Of a DNA stretch of 64,000 bases, positions 7,962 through 17,496 are shown piece by piece (within the stretch, counting starts at the first letter, position 1; the number at the start of each line of letters is the position of its first letter). The notes under the pieces were generated by a model that saw only the letters and a list, made by a program, of their open reading frames with translations, did not search any database and was not told the origin of the DNA. This stretch comes from Betaproteobacteria bacterium Ga0077532. GTDB taxonomy: Bacteria; Pseudomonadota; Gammaproteobacteria; Burkholderiales; Ga0077523. The stretch is from the NCBI GenBank assembly GCA_001464895.1, contig LNEE01000032.1:62001-126000 (forward strand), read 5' to 3'. Both the position numbers and the translations under genes were made by a program.

Positions 7962-9317
7962 TCAGCGCATTCCCGGCAGCATGCCCTTCATGCCCCGCAT
8001 CATCTTGGCCATTCCGCCCTTCGACACCATCTTCATCATCTTCTGCATCTGTTCGAACTGGTTCAGGAGACGATTGACCTCCTGGACAGTCACGCCCGCC
8101 CCCGTCGCTATCCGACGCTTGCGGGAGGCCTTGATGATCTCCGGCTTCTGCCGCTCCTGCCGGGTCATCGAGTCGATGATGCCTACGGTGCGGTTGATCA
8201 CCTTGTCGTCCATCTGCTGACCGGCCGCAGAGGCGGCCTGGGAAAGCTGCGCCGGCAGCTTGTCCATGAGCGCGGAGAGCCCGCCCATCTTCCGCATCTG
8301 CATGAGCTGGCTCCGGAAATCCTCCAGATCGAAGCCCTTGCCCGACTTGACCTTCTTCGCGAGCTTCTCTGCCTCGACGAGGTCGACTTCGCGGCGGGCG
8401 TCCTCGATGAGGGACAGGACATCCCCCATCCCGAGGATGCGCGACGCCATTCGATCAGGGTGGAAGGGTTCCAGGCCCGTCAGCTTCTCGCCGACGCCCG
8501 CGAACTTGATCGGCGCCCCTGTGACATGCCGCACCGACAGCGCAGCCCCGCCCCGGGAATCTCCGTCCAGCTTCGTGAGGACGACCCCTGTCAGGGGCAG
8601 AGCCTCCGAGAACGCCTTCGCCGTGTTGACGGCATCCTGACCCTGCATCGCATCGACGACGAACAAGGTCTCGATGGGGGAAGTCGCCGCATGGAGCGCC
8701 TTGATCTCCGCCATCATCGCCTCGTCGATGGCAAGGCGACCTGCGGTATCGACGAGGAGTACGTCGTGATAGTGACGCCGCCCCCAGTCCTGCGCCGCCA
8801 GCGCGATGTCGACCGGTTTCTGGGACACATCCGACGGGAAGAAATCGACGCCCACCTGCTGCGCCAGCGTCTGGAGCTGGGCGATGGCGGCGGGCCGGTA
8901 CACGTCGCACGACACCAGCAGGACCTTCTTCTTGTGCTGCTCCGACAACAATTTGGCGAGCTTGCCCACCGTCGTCGTCTTGCCCGCACCCTGCAAGCCG
9001 GCCATGAGAATGGTGGCCGGGGGCACCGTTGCCAAATTCAATTGGGCATTGGCGCCGCCCATCAGACGCGTGAGTTCGTCGTGGACGACACCCACGAGCG
9101 CCTGGCCTGGCGTGAGGCTCCCGACGACCTCCTGGCCTAGCGCCTTCTCCTTAACCCTGGCTATGAAATCGCGGACGACAGGGAGAGCGACATCGGCCTC
9201 GAGCAGCGCCACCCGGACCTCTCGCATCGCCTCCTGGACGTTCTCTTCGGTGAGGCGCGCGTGGCCGCGCAGGGTCTTGATGACGCCTGAGAGGCGCTGG
9301 GTCAATCCGTCTAGCAT
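7962..9317 (-). CDS. ffh: Signal recognition particle protein Ffh (SRP54)
   Basis: GTPase that, with 4.5S RNA, binds emerging signal sequences and docks to FtsY. The ATG at 9317 gives MLDGLTQRLSGVIKTLRG, the standard Ffh start, and 451 residues. The N domain is followed by the G domain with LQGAGKTTTVGKLA (P-loop), DTAGRLAID and TKLDGDSRGGAAL. The C-terminal M domain is methionine-rich and ends in MKGMLPGMR. It is divergent from the CcsA-like gene, with 82 bases between starts. Confidence 0.97.
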   Translation of the reverse strand: MLDGLTQRLSGVIKTLRGHARLTEENVQEAMREVRVALLEADVALPVVRDFIARVKEKALGQEVVGSLTPGQALVGVVHDELTRLMGGANAQLNLATVPPATILMAGLQGAGKTTTVGKLAKLLSEQHKKKVLLVSCDVYRPAAIAQLQTLAQQVGVDFFPSDVSQKPVDIALAAQDWGRRHYHDVLLVDTAGRLAIDEAMMAEIKALHAATSPIETLFVVDAMQGQDAVNTAKAFSEALPLTGVVLTKLDGDSRGGAALSVRHVTGAPIKFAGVGEKLTGLEPFHPDRMASRILGMGDVLSLIEDARREVDLVEAEKLAKKVKSGKGFDLEDFRSQLMQMRKMGGLSALMDKLPAQLSQAASAAGQQMDDKVINRTVGIIDSMTRQERQKPEIIKASRKRRIATGAGVTVQEVNRLLNQFEQMQKMMKMVSKGGMAKMMRGMKGMLPGMR

Positions 9318-9399
9318 GCTCGAGGGAACCAGGAAGTTGAGGCGGGGGACGTATACTCCGTCACTGTGCAGCGGCCCATCCTGGCCGTCCGAAAGCGAC

Positions 9400-10215
9400 A
9401 TGGCTTCGATTCTAACCTACGGCATCAACGCAACCCTCTACGCAGCGCTCGGCGCGACGCTCGCCCGGCGCCTCTGGCCACGAGACGCCAGCCCGGATCC
9501 ATCACCGGGCTGGTTGCGTTTCGCGCTCTTCGTCCCGCTCGCGCTGCAGGGCTGGATCCTGTACCAGGACGTGCATGGTCAGGGCGCGATGTATCTTGGC
9601 GTGGGTACGGCACTCGCCAGCATCGTCTGGCTGTCCCTGCTGATCTATTGGGGGGCCAACTTCTTCTACCGGCTGGACGGCCTGCAAGCGCTGGTGATGC
9701 CGGTGGCTGCCGTCGCAGCCCTGATGCCCGCGTTCTTCCCGGCCATGAAACCCCTGACGCACGTGGACGCACCCTACTTCCGCATCCACCTGACGCTCTC
9801 CATCCTGGCCTACAGCCTGTTCACCATCGCGTCCCTGCACGGTCTACTGATGGCCGTCCTCGAACGCAGCCTGCACCGGGGGACGCTGCCGGCGCCACTG
9901 CGCAACCTCCCGCCGCTTCTGACCCTCGAGAAGTTACTGTTCCGGATCATCTTTCTGGGCTTCCTCCTGCTCACAGCGTCATTGATCACGGGGATGCTGT
10001 TCTCGGCGGGGCTCTTTGGCCAGGCGCTGGTACTGACCCACAAGACCGTGTTCGGCATTCTGTCGTGGCTCATCTTCGGAGGCCTGCTTGCGGGTCGTGC
10101 ACTCCGCGGCTGGCGGGGCCGCCTCGCCTTGCGCTGGACCGTCGCCGGTTTCCTGACGCTGGTTCTCGCTTACATCGGCAGCAAGTTCGTGGTCGAGATC
10201 CTCCTGGGGCGTTGA
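9400..10215 (+). CDS. CcsA/YpjD-like cytochrome c assembly family membrane protein
   Basis: Polytopic inner-membrane protein of 271 residues with about eight hydrophobic segments. The arrangement matches the CcsA/ResC/YpjD family, including the histidine-bearing region YFRIHLTLSILAYSLFTIAS and the late segment HKTVFGILSWLIFG. In this gene neighbourhood (next to ffh) the member is usually called YpjD; its role in haem handling is inferred from homology and has not been settled for this subgroup. The ATG at 9400 is used. A TATACT box at 9352-9357 could serve as its -10 element, but no good -35 is visible. Confidence 0.8.
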   Translation: MASILTYGINATLYAALGATLARRLWPRDASPDPSPGWLRFALFVPLALQGWILYQDVHGQGAMYLGVGTALASIVWLSLLIYWGANFFYRLDGLQALVMPVAAVAALMPAFFPAMKPLTHVDAPYFRIHLTLSILAYSLFTIASLHGLLMAVLERSLHRGTLPAPLRNLPPLLTLEKLLFRIIFLGFLLLTASLITGMLFSAGLFGQALVLTHKTVFGILSWLIFGGLLAGRALRGWRGRLALRWTVAGFLTLVLAYIGSKFVVEILLGR

Positions 10216-10261
10216 GACCGGGCAGAGCCTCGCCCGAGCCCCCACTCCCCAGACCCGCATC

Positions 10262-11536
10262 GTGGACGACATCTCCACCCAATCACTGCTCGTCGCACTG
10301 TTCGTCTTCCTGATCCTGTCCGCCTTCTTCTCGGTGGCCGAGACCAGCATGATGGCGTTGAACCGCTATCGTCTGAAGCACCTGGTCAAGATCGGTCATC
10401 GGGGCGCACGGCTTGCGTCCCAACTGCTCTCCAGGCCAGATCGTCTCCTGGGCGTGGTGCTGCTCGGCAACAACCTCATCAATGCTGCCTCCGCGGCCCT
10501 GGTGACGTATCTGACCTTCCGCTTCTTCGGGGAATCGGAGCTCGCGCTCACCGCCGCGACGATCGTGGTCACGTTCGCGATCCTGGTCTTCAGCGAGATC
10601 ACGCCCAAGGTGATCGGCGCGACCTACCCCGAGAAGATCGCCTTCCCCGCCGCCTTCGTCCTGACCCCGATGCTGCGGCTGGTCTACCCGATCGTGTGGT
10701 TCGTGAACCTGTTCGTCAGCTCGATCCTCCGCATCGCGCGTCTCGACACCGGACAGAACGCGGTCAGCCAGAAGCTCACGCTGGAGGAACTGCGGACTCT
10801 CGTCCTCGAAGGCGGCAATTTCCTCCCGAAGCAGCACCAGAAGATGCTGCTGAACCTCGTGGACCTGGAGTCCGCCACCGTCGACGACATCATGGTGCCG
10901 AGGAGCCACATCGATGCCCTCGACCTGGATGCACCCTCCGACGAATTGCGCAGGCGTCTGGCCACTTCCGGCCACACCCGGATGCCGGTGTACGAGGGCA
11001 GCATCGAGAACATCGTTGGCGTCCTCCATATCCGGAAGATCCTCAATGTCTTCGAACCGGACTCCCTCGACCGGGAACGCCTCTCGACCGTCCTGCGCGC
11101 CCCGTACTTCATCCCCCTCGGAACACCGCTCCTCACCCAACTCCAGCAGTTCCAGGAACAGAACGACCGTCTGGCGCTCGTCGTGGATGAGTACGGAGAA
11201 CTCATGGGTCTCGTGACCATTGAGGACATCATCGAGGAGATCATCGGCGAGTTCACTACCCAGACCCCGCACTCGGCCGGGGCCGGCGGGGCTCGGCAAC
11301 CCGATGGCAGCATCATCGTCGAGGGAAGCGTCCTGCTCCGCGACCTGAACCGCCGTTTCGGAACCCAGTTCACCCTGGGAGGCCCGAAGACGCTGAACGG
11401 CCTCATCCTCGAGCACTTCGAGGACATCCCCGAGCCGGGCACCAGCACGAAGCTGGCTGGGCAGCCGATGGAGATCGTTCAGATTCAGGATCGGAGCGTC
11501 AAGTCCGTGCGATTGCTGCCGAAAGACGAGAGCTGA
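10262..11536 (+). CDS. HlyC/CorC family transporter (CNNM-CBS-CorC, CorB/YfjD-like)
   Basis: Membrane protein of 424 residues. The N-terminal DUF21/CNNM domain (about residues 1-190) has hydrophobic helices and SAFFSVAETSMMALNRYRLKHL and LVFSEITPKVIGA. A CBS pair follows (about 205-330, with DIMVPRSHIDALDLDA and LALVVDEYGELMGLVTIEDI), then the CorC_HlyC C-terminal domain. Relatives are linked to magnesium/cobalt efflux or resistance; the exact ion is not deducible. A GTG start at 10262 is used. It lies 46 bases after the YpjD-like gene, an arrangement common in proteobacteria, and just upstream of pilB. Confidence 0.88.
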   Translation: MDDISTQSLLVALFVFLILSAFFSVAETSMMALNRYRLKHLVKIGHRGARLASQLLSRPDRLLGVVLLGNNLINAASAALVTYLTFRFFGESELALTAATIVVTFAILVFSEITPKVIGATYPEKIAFPAAFVLTPMLRLVYPIVWFVNLFVSSILRIARLDTGQNAVSQKLTLEELRTLVLEGGNFLPKQHQKMLLNLVDLESATVDDIMVPRSHIDALDLDAPSDELRRRLATSGHTRMPVYEGSIENIVGVLHIRKILNVFEPDSLDRERLSTVLRAPYFIPLGTPLLTQLQQFQEQNDRLALVVDEYGELMGLVTIEDIIEEIIGEFTTQTPHSAGAGGARQPDGSIIVEGSVLLRDLNRRFGTQFTLGGPKTLNGLILEHFEDIPEPGTSTKLAGQPMEIVQIQDRSVKSVRLLPKDES

Positions 11537-11614
11537 CCCCTTGAATGCCGGGAGGGGGGTCGGCCGGCCGCAGCGCCGCGTCCTCGACCCCGGTAGGAAC
11601 CAGTCGGCACGAGC

Positions 11615-13330
11615 GTGGCAGCAAATCCCCAGAGCAGCCTGTCGGGTCTCGCGAGAGCCCTCATCCAGAAGGGTCGCCTGACCGAGAAGGACGCCGAAGC
11701 CATCCAGGCGGACGCGACCGCGGCCGGCGTCGGCTTCGTGGAACAGATCATCGCGAGCCGCAAGCTGCGCGACATCGAAGTCGCCGAGTTCGCGTCCCAG
11801 ACCTTCGGTTTTCCGCTGCTCGATCTCGCAGCGGTCGACCCCGAGTTCTTCCCGAAGAAGCTGATCGACGACAAGGTGATGGCGACCCGCCGCGTCCTGC
11901 CTCTGCTGCAGCGGGGCAACCGGATCTTCGTCGCCTTCTCCGACCCCACCAACCGCACCACGTACGACGAGATCAAGTTCCAGACCGGACTGATGGTGGA
12001 CCCGGTCGTCGTGGAAGACGGCAAGCTGGCCCAGGTGATCGCAAAGCTCTTGCAAGCGAGCGATACCTCGATGTCCACACTGGTGTCGGAGGACATCGGA
12101 GCAGACCTGCTCGAGGCTTCCAACGATCCGGAGCCTGATGCTCCGCCCTCGATGGAGATCGACGACGCACCCGTCGTCAAATACATCCAGAAGATCCTGA
12201 TCGACGCCATCCAGGGCGGCGCCTCGGACATCCACTTCGAACCCTACGAGAAGTACTACCGGATCCGGTATCGCACGGACGGCATCCTCTACGAGGTCGC
12301 GCAGCCGCCGCTCGCGATCAAGGAGAAGATCGCATCACGGATCAAGGTCATATCGAAGCTGGACATCTCCGAGAAGCGCGTCCCCCAGGACGGCCGGATG
12401 AAGCTGGTGCTGTCGAAGACGCGGGCGATCGACTTCCGGGTCTCGACGCTACCGACGCTCTTCGGCGAAAAGATCGTGATGCGGATCCTGGATCCGTCCA
12501 GCGCAACGCTCGGCATCGAGGCCCTGGGCTACGAGCCCGACCAGAAGCAGGCCCTGCTGCACGCGATCGGTCGCCCGTACGGCATGGTCCTGGTGACCGG
12601 TCCCACGGGTTCGGGCAAGACGGTGTCTCTCTATACCTGCCTCAACCTGCTGAACAAGCCCGGCATCAACATCTCCACCGCCGAGGATCCCGCGGAAATC
12701 AACCTCCCTGGGATCAACCAGGTGAACGTGAACGACAAGGCGGGGCTCACCTTTGCGGCGGCACTGAAATCGTTCCTGCGGCAGGACCCCGACATCATCA
12801 TGGTGGGCGAGATCCGGGACACCGAGACCGCCGAGATCTCCATCAAGGCGGCCCAGACGGGCCACCTGGTCCTGTCGACGCTCCACACGAACGACGCGCC
12901 CACGACACTGACCCGGATGCTCAACATGGGCATCGCCCCGTTCAACATTGCGTCGAGCGTGATGCTGATCACCGCACAGCGTCTCGCACGCCGCCTGTGC
13001 AAGGAGTGCAAGCAACCTATCGAGATTCCGCGAGAGGCGCTCCTCCAGGCCGGATTCAAGGAGGAGGAACTCGACGGGACCTGGACGCCGTACCATGCCG
13101 TGGGATGCGAGGTATGCAAGAATACGGGCTACAAGGGACGTGTCGGCATCTACCAGGTCATGCCCATCAGCGAAGAGATCAATCGCATCATCATGAAGGG
13201 AGGTGATGCGATCGACATTGCGCAACAGGCCCGACGCGAAGGCGTCCGGGACCTCCGACAATCCGGCCTGCTCAAGGTCAAGCAAGGCCTGACCTCGCTT
13301 GAAGAGGTCGAGGCCGTGACGAACGCCTAG
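11615..13330 (+). CDS. pilB: Type IV pilus assembly ATPase PilB
   Basis: Hexameric cytoplasmic ATPase that powers pilin polymerisation. The 571-residue protein begins with the N-terminal GspE/MshEN-like domain, then the secretion ATPase core: Walker A GPTGSGKT at residues 329-336, the acidic STAEDPAEI segment, Walker B DPDIIMVGEIRD and the histidine box LVLSTLHTNDA. Cysteines in RLCKECKQP and CEVCKNTGYKGR form the tetracysteine zinc site typical of PilB/GspE. The GTG start has AGGA upstream. First gene of the pilBCD block; the pilin and alignment genes are not in the window. Confidence 0.95.
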   Translation: MAANPQSSLSGLARALIQKGRLTEKDAEAIQADATAAGVGFVEQIIASRKLRDIEVAEFASQTFGFPLLDLAAVDPEFFPKKLIDDKVMATRRVLPLLQRGNRIFVAFSDPTNRTTYDEIKFQTGLMVDPVVVEDGKLAQVIAKLLQASDTSMSTLVSEDIGADLLEASNDPEPDAPPSMEIDDAPVVKYIQKILIDAIQGGASDIHFEPYEKYYRIRYRTDGILYEVAQPPLAIKEKIASRIKVISKLDISEKRVPQDGRMKLVLSKTRAIDFRVSTLPTLFGEKIVMRILDPSSATLGIEALGYEPDQKQALLHAIGRPYGMVLVTGPTGSGKTVSLYTCLNLLNKPGINISTAEDPAEINLPGINQVNVNDKAGLTFAAALKSFLRQDPDIIMVGEIRDTETAEISIKAAQTGHLVLSTLHTNDAPTTLTRMLNMGIAPFNIASSVMLITAQRLARRLCKECKQPIEIPREALLQAGFKEEELDGTWTPYHAVGCEVCKNTGYKGRVGIYQVMPISEEINRIIMKGGDAIDIAQQARREGVRDLRQSGLLKVKQGLTSLEEVEAVTNA

Positions 13331-13535
13331 GCGGCTGTCGGGCTTGGGTGGTCGATAGCGAAACGGTGGGCGAGCGAGGACAGATTTTGACGATTTCGAC
13401 GAACGTATCGGGAATACGTGAGGAGAAAGCGGCGGAATACGGACCGCTCTTCCATTGTCGCAGCCGAATCATCCCAAGTCCGACAGGCTCCTAGCCCCGG
13501 CACCCGACACGCACCGAGACCGCCCGAGGACCTCC

Positions 13536-14765
13536 ATGGCCACCGCAGCAGCCAGCGCCCGAAAGCCCGAAGTAAAGGAAATCAACTACAGCTGGGAAGG
13601 CCGCGACAAGACCGGCAAGACGGTCAAGGGCGAGTTGCGCGCCGGAGGCGAGGCCGTGGTGCGCTCCACGCTTCGCCGACAGGGCATCCAGGTCACGAAG
13701 GTGAAGCGCCAGCGCACCGGCATGGGCGGCAAGATCACCGAGAAGGACATCGCGCTCTTCACCCGCCAGCTCGCCACGATGATGAAGGCCGGAGTGCCGC
13801 TCCTGCAGTCGTTCGACATCGTCGGGAAAGGGCACGCGAACCCGGCCGTCAGCAAGCTGCTCATGGACATCAAGGGCGAGGTCGAGACCGGCAACAGCCT
13901 GACCACTGCCTTCCGCAAGTACCCCCTCTACTTCGACGCGCTGTTCTGCAACCTCGTCCAGGCCGGCGAGCAGGCCGGTATTCTCGACAGCCTCCTGGAC
14001 CGGCTGGCGACATACAAAGAAAAGATCATGGCGATCAAGGGCAAGATCAAAGCCGCCCTGTTCTACCCGATCTCGATCATCGTCGTCGCCTTCATCATCA
14101 CCGCCGTGATCATGATTTTCGTGATCCCGGCGTTCAAGGACCTCTTCAAGAGCTTCGGCGCCGACCTGCCCGGGCCCACGGTCTTCGTGATGAATCTCTC
14201 GGACTTCTTCGTCGACTACTGGTACATCATCTTCGGTGGCATCGGGGGCGGCTTCTGGTTCTTCTTCTACACCTGGAAGCGGTCGGTCAAGATGCAGTGG
14301 GCCCTCGACCGCCTCTTTCTCAAGGTGCCCATCTTCGGCGAGGTGATCCGCAAGGCCACCATCGCCCGCTGGAGCCGGACGCTGTCGACGATGTTCGCCG
14401 CGGGGGTACCCCTGGTCGAGGCCCTCGACTCCGTCGCGGGGGCCGCTGGCAACTACGTCTACTTCGAGGCCACCAAGCGCATCCAGGGCGAGGTCTCGAC
14501 CGGCACCAGCCTCACCGTCGCCATGCAGAACTCGGAAGTCTTTCCGAACATGGTGGTGCAGATGGTCGCCATCGGCGAGGAATCCGGATCGCTCGATGCC
14601 ATGCTCTCGAAGGTGGCGGACTTCTTCGAGCGAGAGGTGGACGACGCTGTCGACGCCCTCTCGAGCCTGATGGAACCCATGATCATGGTGGTACTCGGCA
14701 CGCTCATCGGCGGCATGGTGGTCGCCATGTATCTGCCCATCTTCAAGATGGGTCAGGCGATCTGA
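13536..14765 (+). CDS. pilC: Type IV pilus inner-membrane platform protein PilC
   Basis: Polytopic platform protein of 409 residues on which PilB and PilT act. Two copies of the T2SF domain are visible: the first contains FTRQLATMMKAGVPLLQSF, the second WSRTLSTMFAAGVPLVEAL, each followed by long hydrophobic helices. The ATG at 13536 is favoured over an upstream in-frame start because GAGGA lies seven bases before it and the protein then begins with a short Ala-rich cytoplasmic stretch. It follows pilB by about 200 bases. Confidence 0.94.
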   Translation: MATAAASARKPEVKEINYSWEGRDKTGKTVKGELRAGGEAVVRSTLRRQGIQVTKVKRQRTGMGGKITEKDIALFTRQLATMMKAGVPLLQSFDIVGKGHANPAVSKLLMDIKGEVETGNSLTTAFRKYPLYFDALFCNLVQAGEQAGILDSLLDRLATYKEKIMAIKGKIKAALFYPISIIVVAFIITAVIMIFVIPAFKDLFKSFGADLPGPTVFVMNLSDFFVDYWYIIFGGIGGGFWFFFYTWKRSVKMQWALDRLFLKVPIFGEVIRKATIARWSRTLSTMFAAGVPLVEALDSVAGAAGNYVYFEATKRIQGEVSTGTSLTVAMQNSEVFPNMVVQMVAIGEESGSLDAMLSKVADFFEREVDDAVDALSSLMEPMIMVVLGTLIGGMVVAMYLPIFKMGQAI

Positions 14766-14835
14766 TCCCCCTCCGATCCGCACACGGCTGGCGGGCTCCC
14801 CCGGGAGCCCGCGCCGCTTCCAGCGCCACGGTCGC

Positions 14836-15690
14836 ATGATCGAACTCCTCCAGTCCTCGCCTGCCTTCCTCGCCACCGTCACCGGGCTGCTCGGCATGCT
14901 CGTCGGCAGCTTCCTGAACGTGGTCATCCACCGCCTCCCGAAGATGATGGAACGGGACTGGGCCGCGCAGTGCGCCGAACTGCGCGGCGAAGCCGTCGCT
15001 GCGCCTGAGACCTACAACCTCGTCGTGCCCCGTTCTGCCTGCCCGGCCTGCGGTCATCGCATCGGTGCCTTGCAGAACATCCCGGTGGTCAGCTGGATCG
15101 CGCTGCGGGGAAAGTGCAGCGCGTGCCGGACGCCGATCTCGATCCGGTACCCACTCGTGGAAGCCCTCACCGGCGCGCTGTCCGTGGGTCTCGCGCTGCA
15201 CTTCGGCTACGGCCTCGCACTGGCGGGTGCCCTCGTCTTCGCCTGGGCGCTCGTGGCAGCCGCCTTCATCGACCTCGACACCACGCTCCTGCCCGACGAC
15301 ATCACGCTACCGCTGCTGTGGCTGGGGCTGCTGTTGAACCTTGGAGGCACCTACGTCCCGCTCACAGATGCAGTCATCGGCGCGGCTGCCGGATACCTCG
15401 TCCTCTGGTCGGTCTACTGGGGCTTCAAGCTGCTCACCGGCAAGGAAGGCATGGGATTCGGGGACTTCAAGCTGCTCGGTGCCATCGGCGCTTTTCTCGG
15501 ATGGAAGCTGCTTCCTGTGGTCATCCTGCTGTCGTCCGTCGTGGGGGCCGTCGTGGGCATCTCGATGATCGTCTTCGCACGACACGGCCGCAGCGTGCCC
15601 ATCCCGTTCGGTCCCTACCTCGCTGCGGCCGGGTTGCTGGCGATGGTCTGGGGGTCGGACCTCGTGCACTACTGGCTCTCGTCGATCTGA
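14836..15690 (+). CDS. pilD: Prepilin peptidase / N-methyltransferase PilD
   Basis: Aspartic membrane protease that cleaves type 4 prepilins and N-methylates the new N-terminus. The 284 residues include the N-terminal [12 protein letters not shown] motif, the cytoplasmic zinc loop CPACG and CSACR (methyltransferase-associated), and the two catalytic aspartate regions [12 protein letters not shown] and [14 protein letters not shown]. Multiple membrane helices follow. Its TGA stop shares bases with the coaE ATG (ATGA), so the two are translationally coupled. Confidence 0.95.
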   Translation: MIELLQSSPAFLATVTGLLGMLVGSFLNVVIHRLPKMMERDWAAQCAELRGEAVAAPETYNLVVPRSACPACGHRIGALQNIPVVSWIALRGKCSACRTPISIRYPLVEALTGALSVGLALHFGYGLALAGALVFAWALVAAAFIDLDTTLLPDDITLPLLWLGLLLNLGGTYVPLTDAVIGAAAGYLVLWSVYWGFKLLTGKEGMGFGDFKLLGAIGAFLGWKLLPVVILLSSVVGAVVGISMIVFARHGRSVPIPFGPYLAAAGLLAMVWGSDLVHYWLSSI

Positions 15691-16298
15691 TGCCCTTCGT
15701 GGTCGGTCTGACCGGCGGGATCGGTTCGGGGAAATCCGCTGCTGCCGACGCCTTCGCTGACCGCGGCGCATCGGTGGTGGACACCGACGTCATCGCCCAT
15801 GAACTCACCGGGCCCGATGGCGACGCGATGCACGCCATCCGAGATGCCTTCGGCCCCGACGTCGTGACCACTGACGGCCGTCTGGACCGGGCCCGAATGC
15901 GCGATCTGGCCTTCCGCGATGGCACCGCCCGCAGACGGCTCGAGGCGATACTGCACCCGCTGATCCGGCAGGTCTCTGCAACGCGGGTGGCTGAAGCGCA
16001 GGGCCCCTACGTCGTGCTGGTCGTACCGCTGCTCGTCGAGAGCGGTGACTATCTTCGGCGGGTGGACCGCGTCGCTGTGGTCGACGTCCCCGAAGCCATA
16101 CAGATCGCCCGGACGATGGCGCGCAGCGGACTCGACCGGGATCAGGTCGTGCAGATCCTCGCCGCCCAGGCGTCCCGCGAAGCAAGACTGGCTGCGGCGG
16201 ACGACGTCATCGACAACACCGGGGATCGTGCCGCGCTGGACGCACGGGTCGCGGCGCTCCACGTCGACTACCTCGCACGCGCAACACAGCAAAGTTGA
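15690..16298 (+). CDS. coaE: Dephospho-CoA kinase
   Basis: Last enzyme of coenzyme A synthesis, phosphorylating the 3'-hydroxyl of dephospho-CoA. The 202-residue protein opens with the P-loop [12 protein letters not shown], then [11 protein letters not shown]; a HPLIRQ segment and [12 protein letters not shown] complete the typical CoaE pattern. The ATG overlaps the pilD stop by one base-step (ATGA). The pilD-coaE pairing is widespread in beta- and gammaproteobacteria. Confidence 0.95.
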   Translation: MPFVVGLTGGIGSGKSAAADAFADRGASVVDTDVIAHELTGPDGDAMHAIRDAFGPDVVTTDGRLDRARMRDLAFRDGTARRRLEAILHPLIRQVSATRVAEAQGPYVVLVVPLLVESGDYLRRVDRVAVVDVPEAIQIARTMARSGLDRDQVVQILAAQASREARLAAADDVIDNTGDRAALDARVAALHVDYLARATQQS

Positions 16299-16367
16299 CG
16301 TGCGCATGTTTACTTCCGTGCCCCCTTTGGTCGATACTCACCGGAATAATTTCCTGCCGGACGCGCT

Positions 16368-17123
16368 GTGATCAGCTACGAGTTTCCACTCAACGAACGC
16401 GTCAGGACCTTGCTTCGCCTCGAAGACCTGCACGAGAAACTCGAATACTTCGTGGCCTGCGACGATGGTCGCGAACACCACGCGGCAATCGTCACGCTCT
16501 TCGAAATCCTGGAAGTGTCGGGTCGAGCCGACCTCAAGTCGGAGATGATGCAGGAGCTCGAGCGGCAGAGGCAGCATCTCGAATCGCTCCGGAGCAACCC
16601 GGCCATCTCGGCGCAAGCACTCGACAAGGTGCTGGGCGAGATCGACCACGCCAATGCCGGCCTGTTCCAATCGTCCGGCAAGACCGGTCAGGAACTTCGC
16701 GAGAACGAATGGCTGATGGGCATCCGCCAGCGCATCGGGATCCCCGGTGGTGTGTGCGAGTTCGACCTGCCGTCTTATCACTACTGGCTGAACCTCGACG
16801 CCGACGGACGCCGCGCGGATATCGCCAAGTGGGCTGCACCGTTCGGACCGCTCAAGGAAGGCGTGCGCATCGTGCTTCGCCTGCTGCGCGAGAGCGGGAA
16901 GACCGGCCCGGCCAGCGCCACCCAGGGCCTCTTCCAGCAGATGATGGGCGGGAAGCTCGCTCAGATGCTTCGAGTGAACGTGGATTCGCACTATCCCTGC
17001 GTGCCCGAGGTCAGCGCGAACAAGTACGCCCTCAACATCCGGTTCACCCAGGCTCAGGGCGCAGAACGCGGCCGCACCTACGAGGGCGACGTGGACTTCG
17101 AGCTGACCTACTGCAATCTGTAG
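16368..17123 (+). CDS. zapD: Cell division protein ZapD
   Basis: FtsZ-binding protein that bundles FtsZ filaments and stabilises the Z ring (formerly YacF/DUF1342). The 251 residues begin [20 protein letters not shown], the family signature, continue with the predicted helical bundle and end with [17 protein letters not shown] is used as start at 16368. It lies between coaE and yacG, as in many beta- and gammaproteobacteria. Confidence 0.94.
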   Translation: MISYEFPLNERVRTLLRLEDLHEKLEYFVACDDGREHHAAIVTLFEILEVSGRADLKSEMMQELERQRQHLESLRSNPAISAQALDKVLGEIDHANAGLFQSSGKTGQELRENEWLMGIRQRIGIPGGVCEFDLPSYHYWLNLDADGRRADIAKWAAPFGPLKEGVRIVLRLLRESGKTGPASATQGLFQQMMGGKLAQMLRVNVDSHYPCVPEVSANKYALNIRFTQAQGAERGRTYEGDVDFELTYCNL

Positions 17124-17143
17124 TCGCTTCGCGGAGCCAAGGT

Positions 17144-17179
17144 GCCTCACGGAGTTGAGGCGCCTCGCGAAATTGAGGC
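17144..17179. repeat. Two adjacent short inverted repeats after zapD
   Basis: GCCTCA (17144-17149) pairs with TGAGGC (17156-17161), and GCCTC (17162-17166) pairs with GAGGC (17175-17179). The two hairpins share a GAGGCGCCTC junction, so alternative pairings are possible. Neither has a T-run; the function is unknown. Confidence 0.45.
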
Positions 17180-17265
17180 GGTTCGTATTCTTTGCCCGGC
17201 TCCGTCAGTGTCAGCGAGGCGACCGCGCTTCCATCCCCAGGTATCCGTCCGGCAATCAGCAACGC

Positions 17266-17475
17266 ATGACATCCCCGTCGCCCCGCCCCCGTCAGGTCCG
17301 CTGCCCACAATGCAGTGGGCTCTCGCTCTACTCGCCCGACAATCGCTGGCGCCCCTTCTGCTCGGAACGTTGCAAGCTGATCGATCTCGGCCAATGGGCC
17401 TCGGGCGCCTACAGCATTCCGGTGGAAGAGCCCGACTCGGGGATGACGGACGCCTTCGACCGATCCGGCGACTGA
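17266..17475 (+). CDS. yacG: DNA gyrase inhibitor YacG
   Basis: Small zinc protein of 69 residues. The four zinc ligands are visible as RCPQCSG and [13 protein letters not shown], followed by the conserved WASGAYSIP. The ATG at 17266 is chosen over an upstream in-frame start because it gives the normal YacG length. E. coli YacG binds GyrB and inhibits gyrase; the same role here is inferred. Last gene of the pilBCD-coaE-zapD-yacG run, ending about 20 bases from the convergent Nudix-ThiE gene. Confidence 0.93.
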   Translation: MTSPSPRPRQVRCPQCSGLSLYSPDNRWRPFCSERCKLIDLGQWASGAYSIPVEEPDSGMTDAFDRSGD

Positions 17476-17496
17476 CGTCTGGCGGTCGGCAGGACC

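Noticed and set aside
10283-12235. Long minus-strand open frame (650 codons) opposite the CorC-like gene and pilB
   Set aside because: It spans two well-supported genes and their gap on the other strand and shows only shadow composition.
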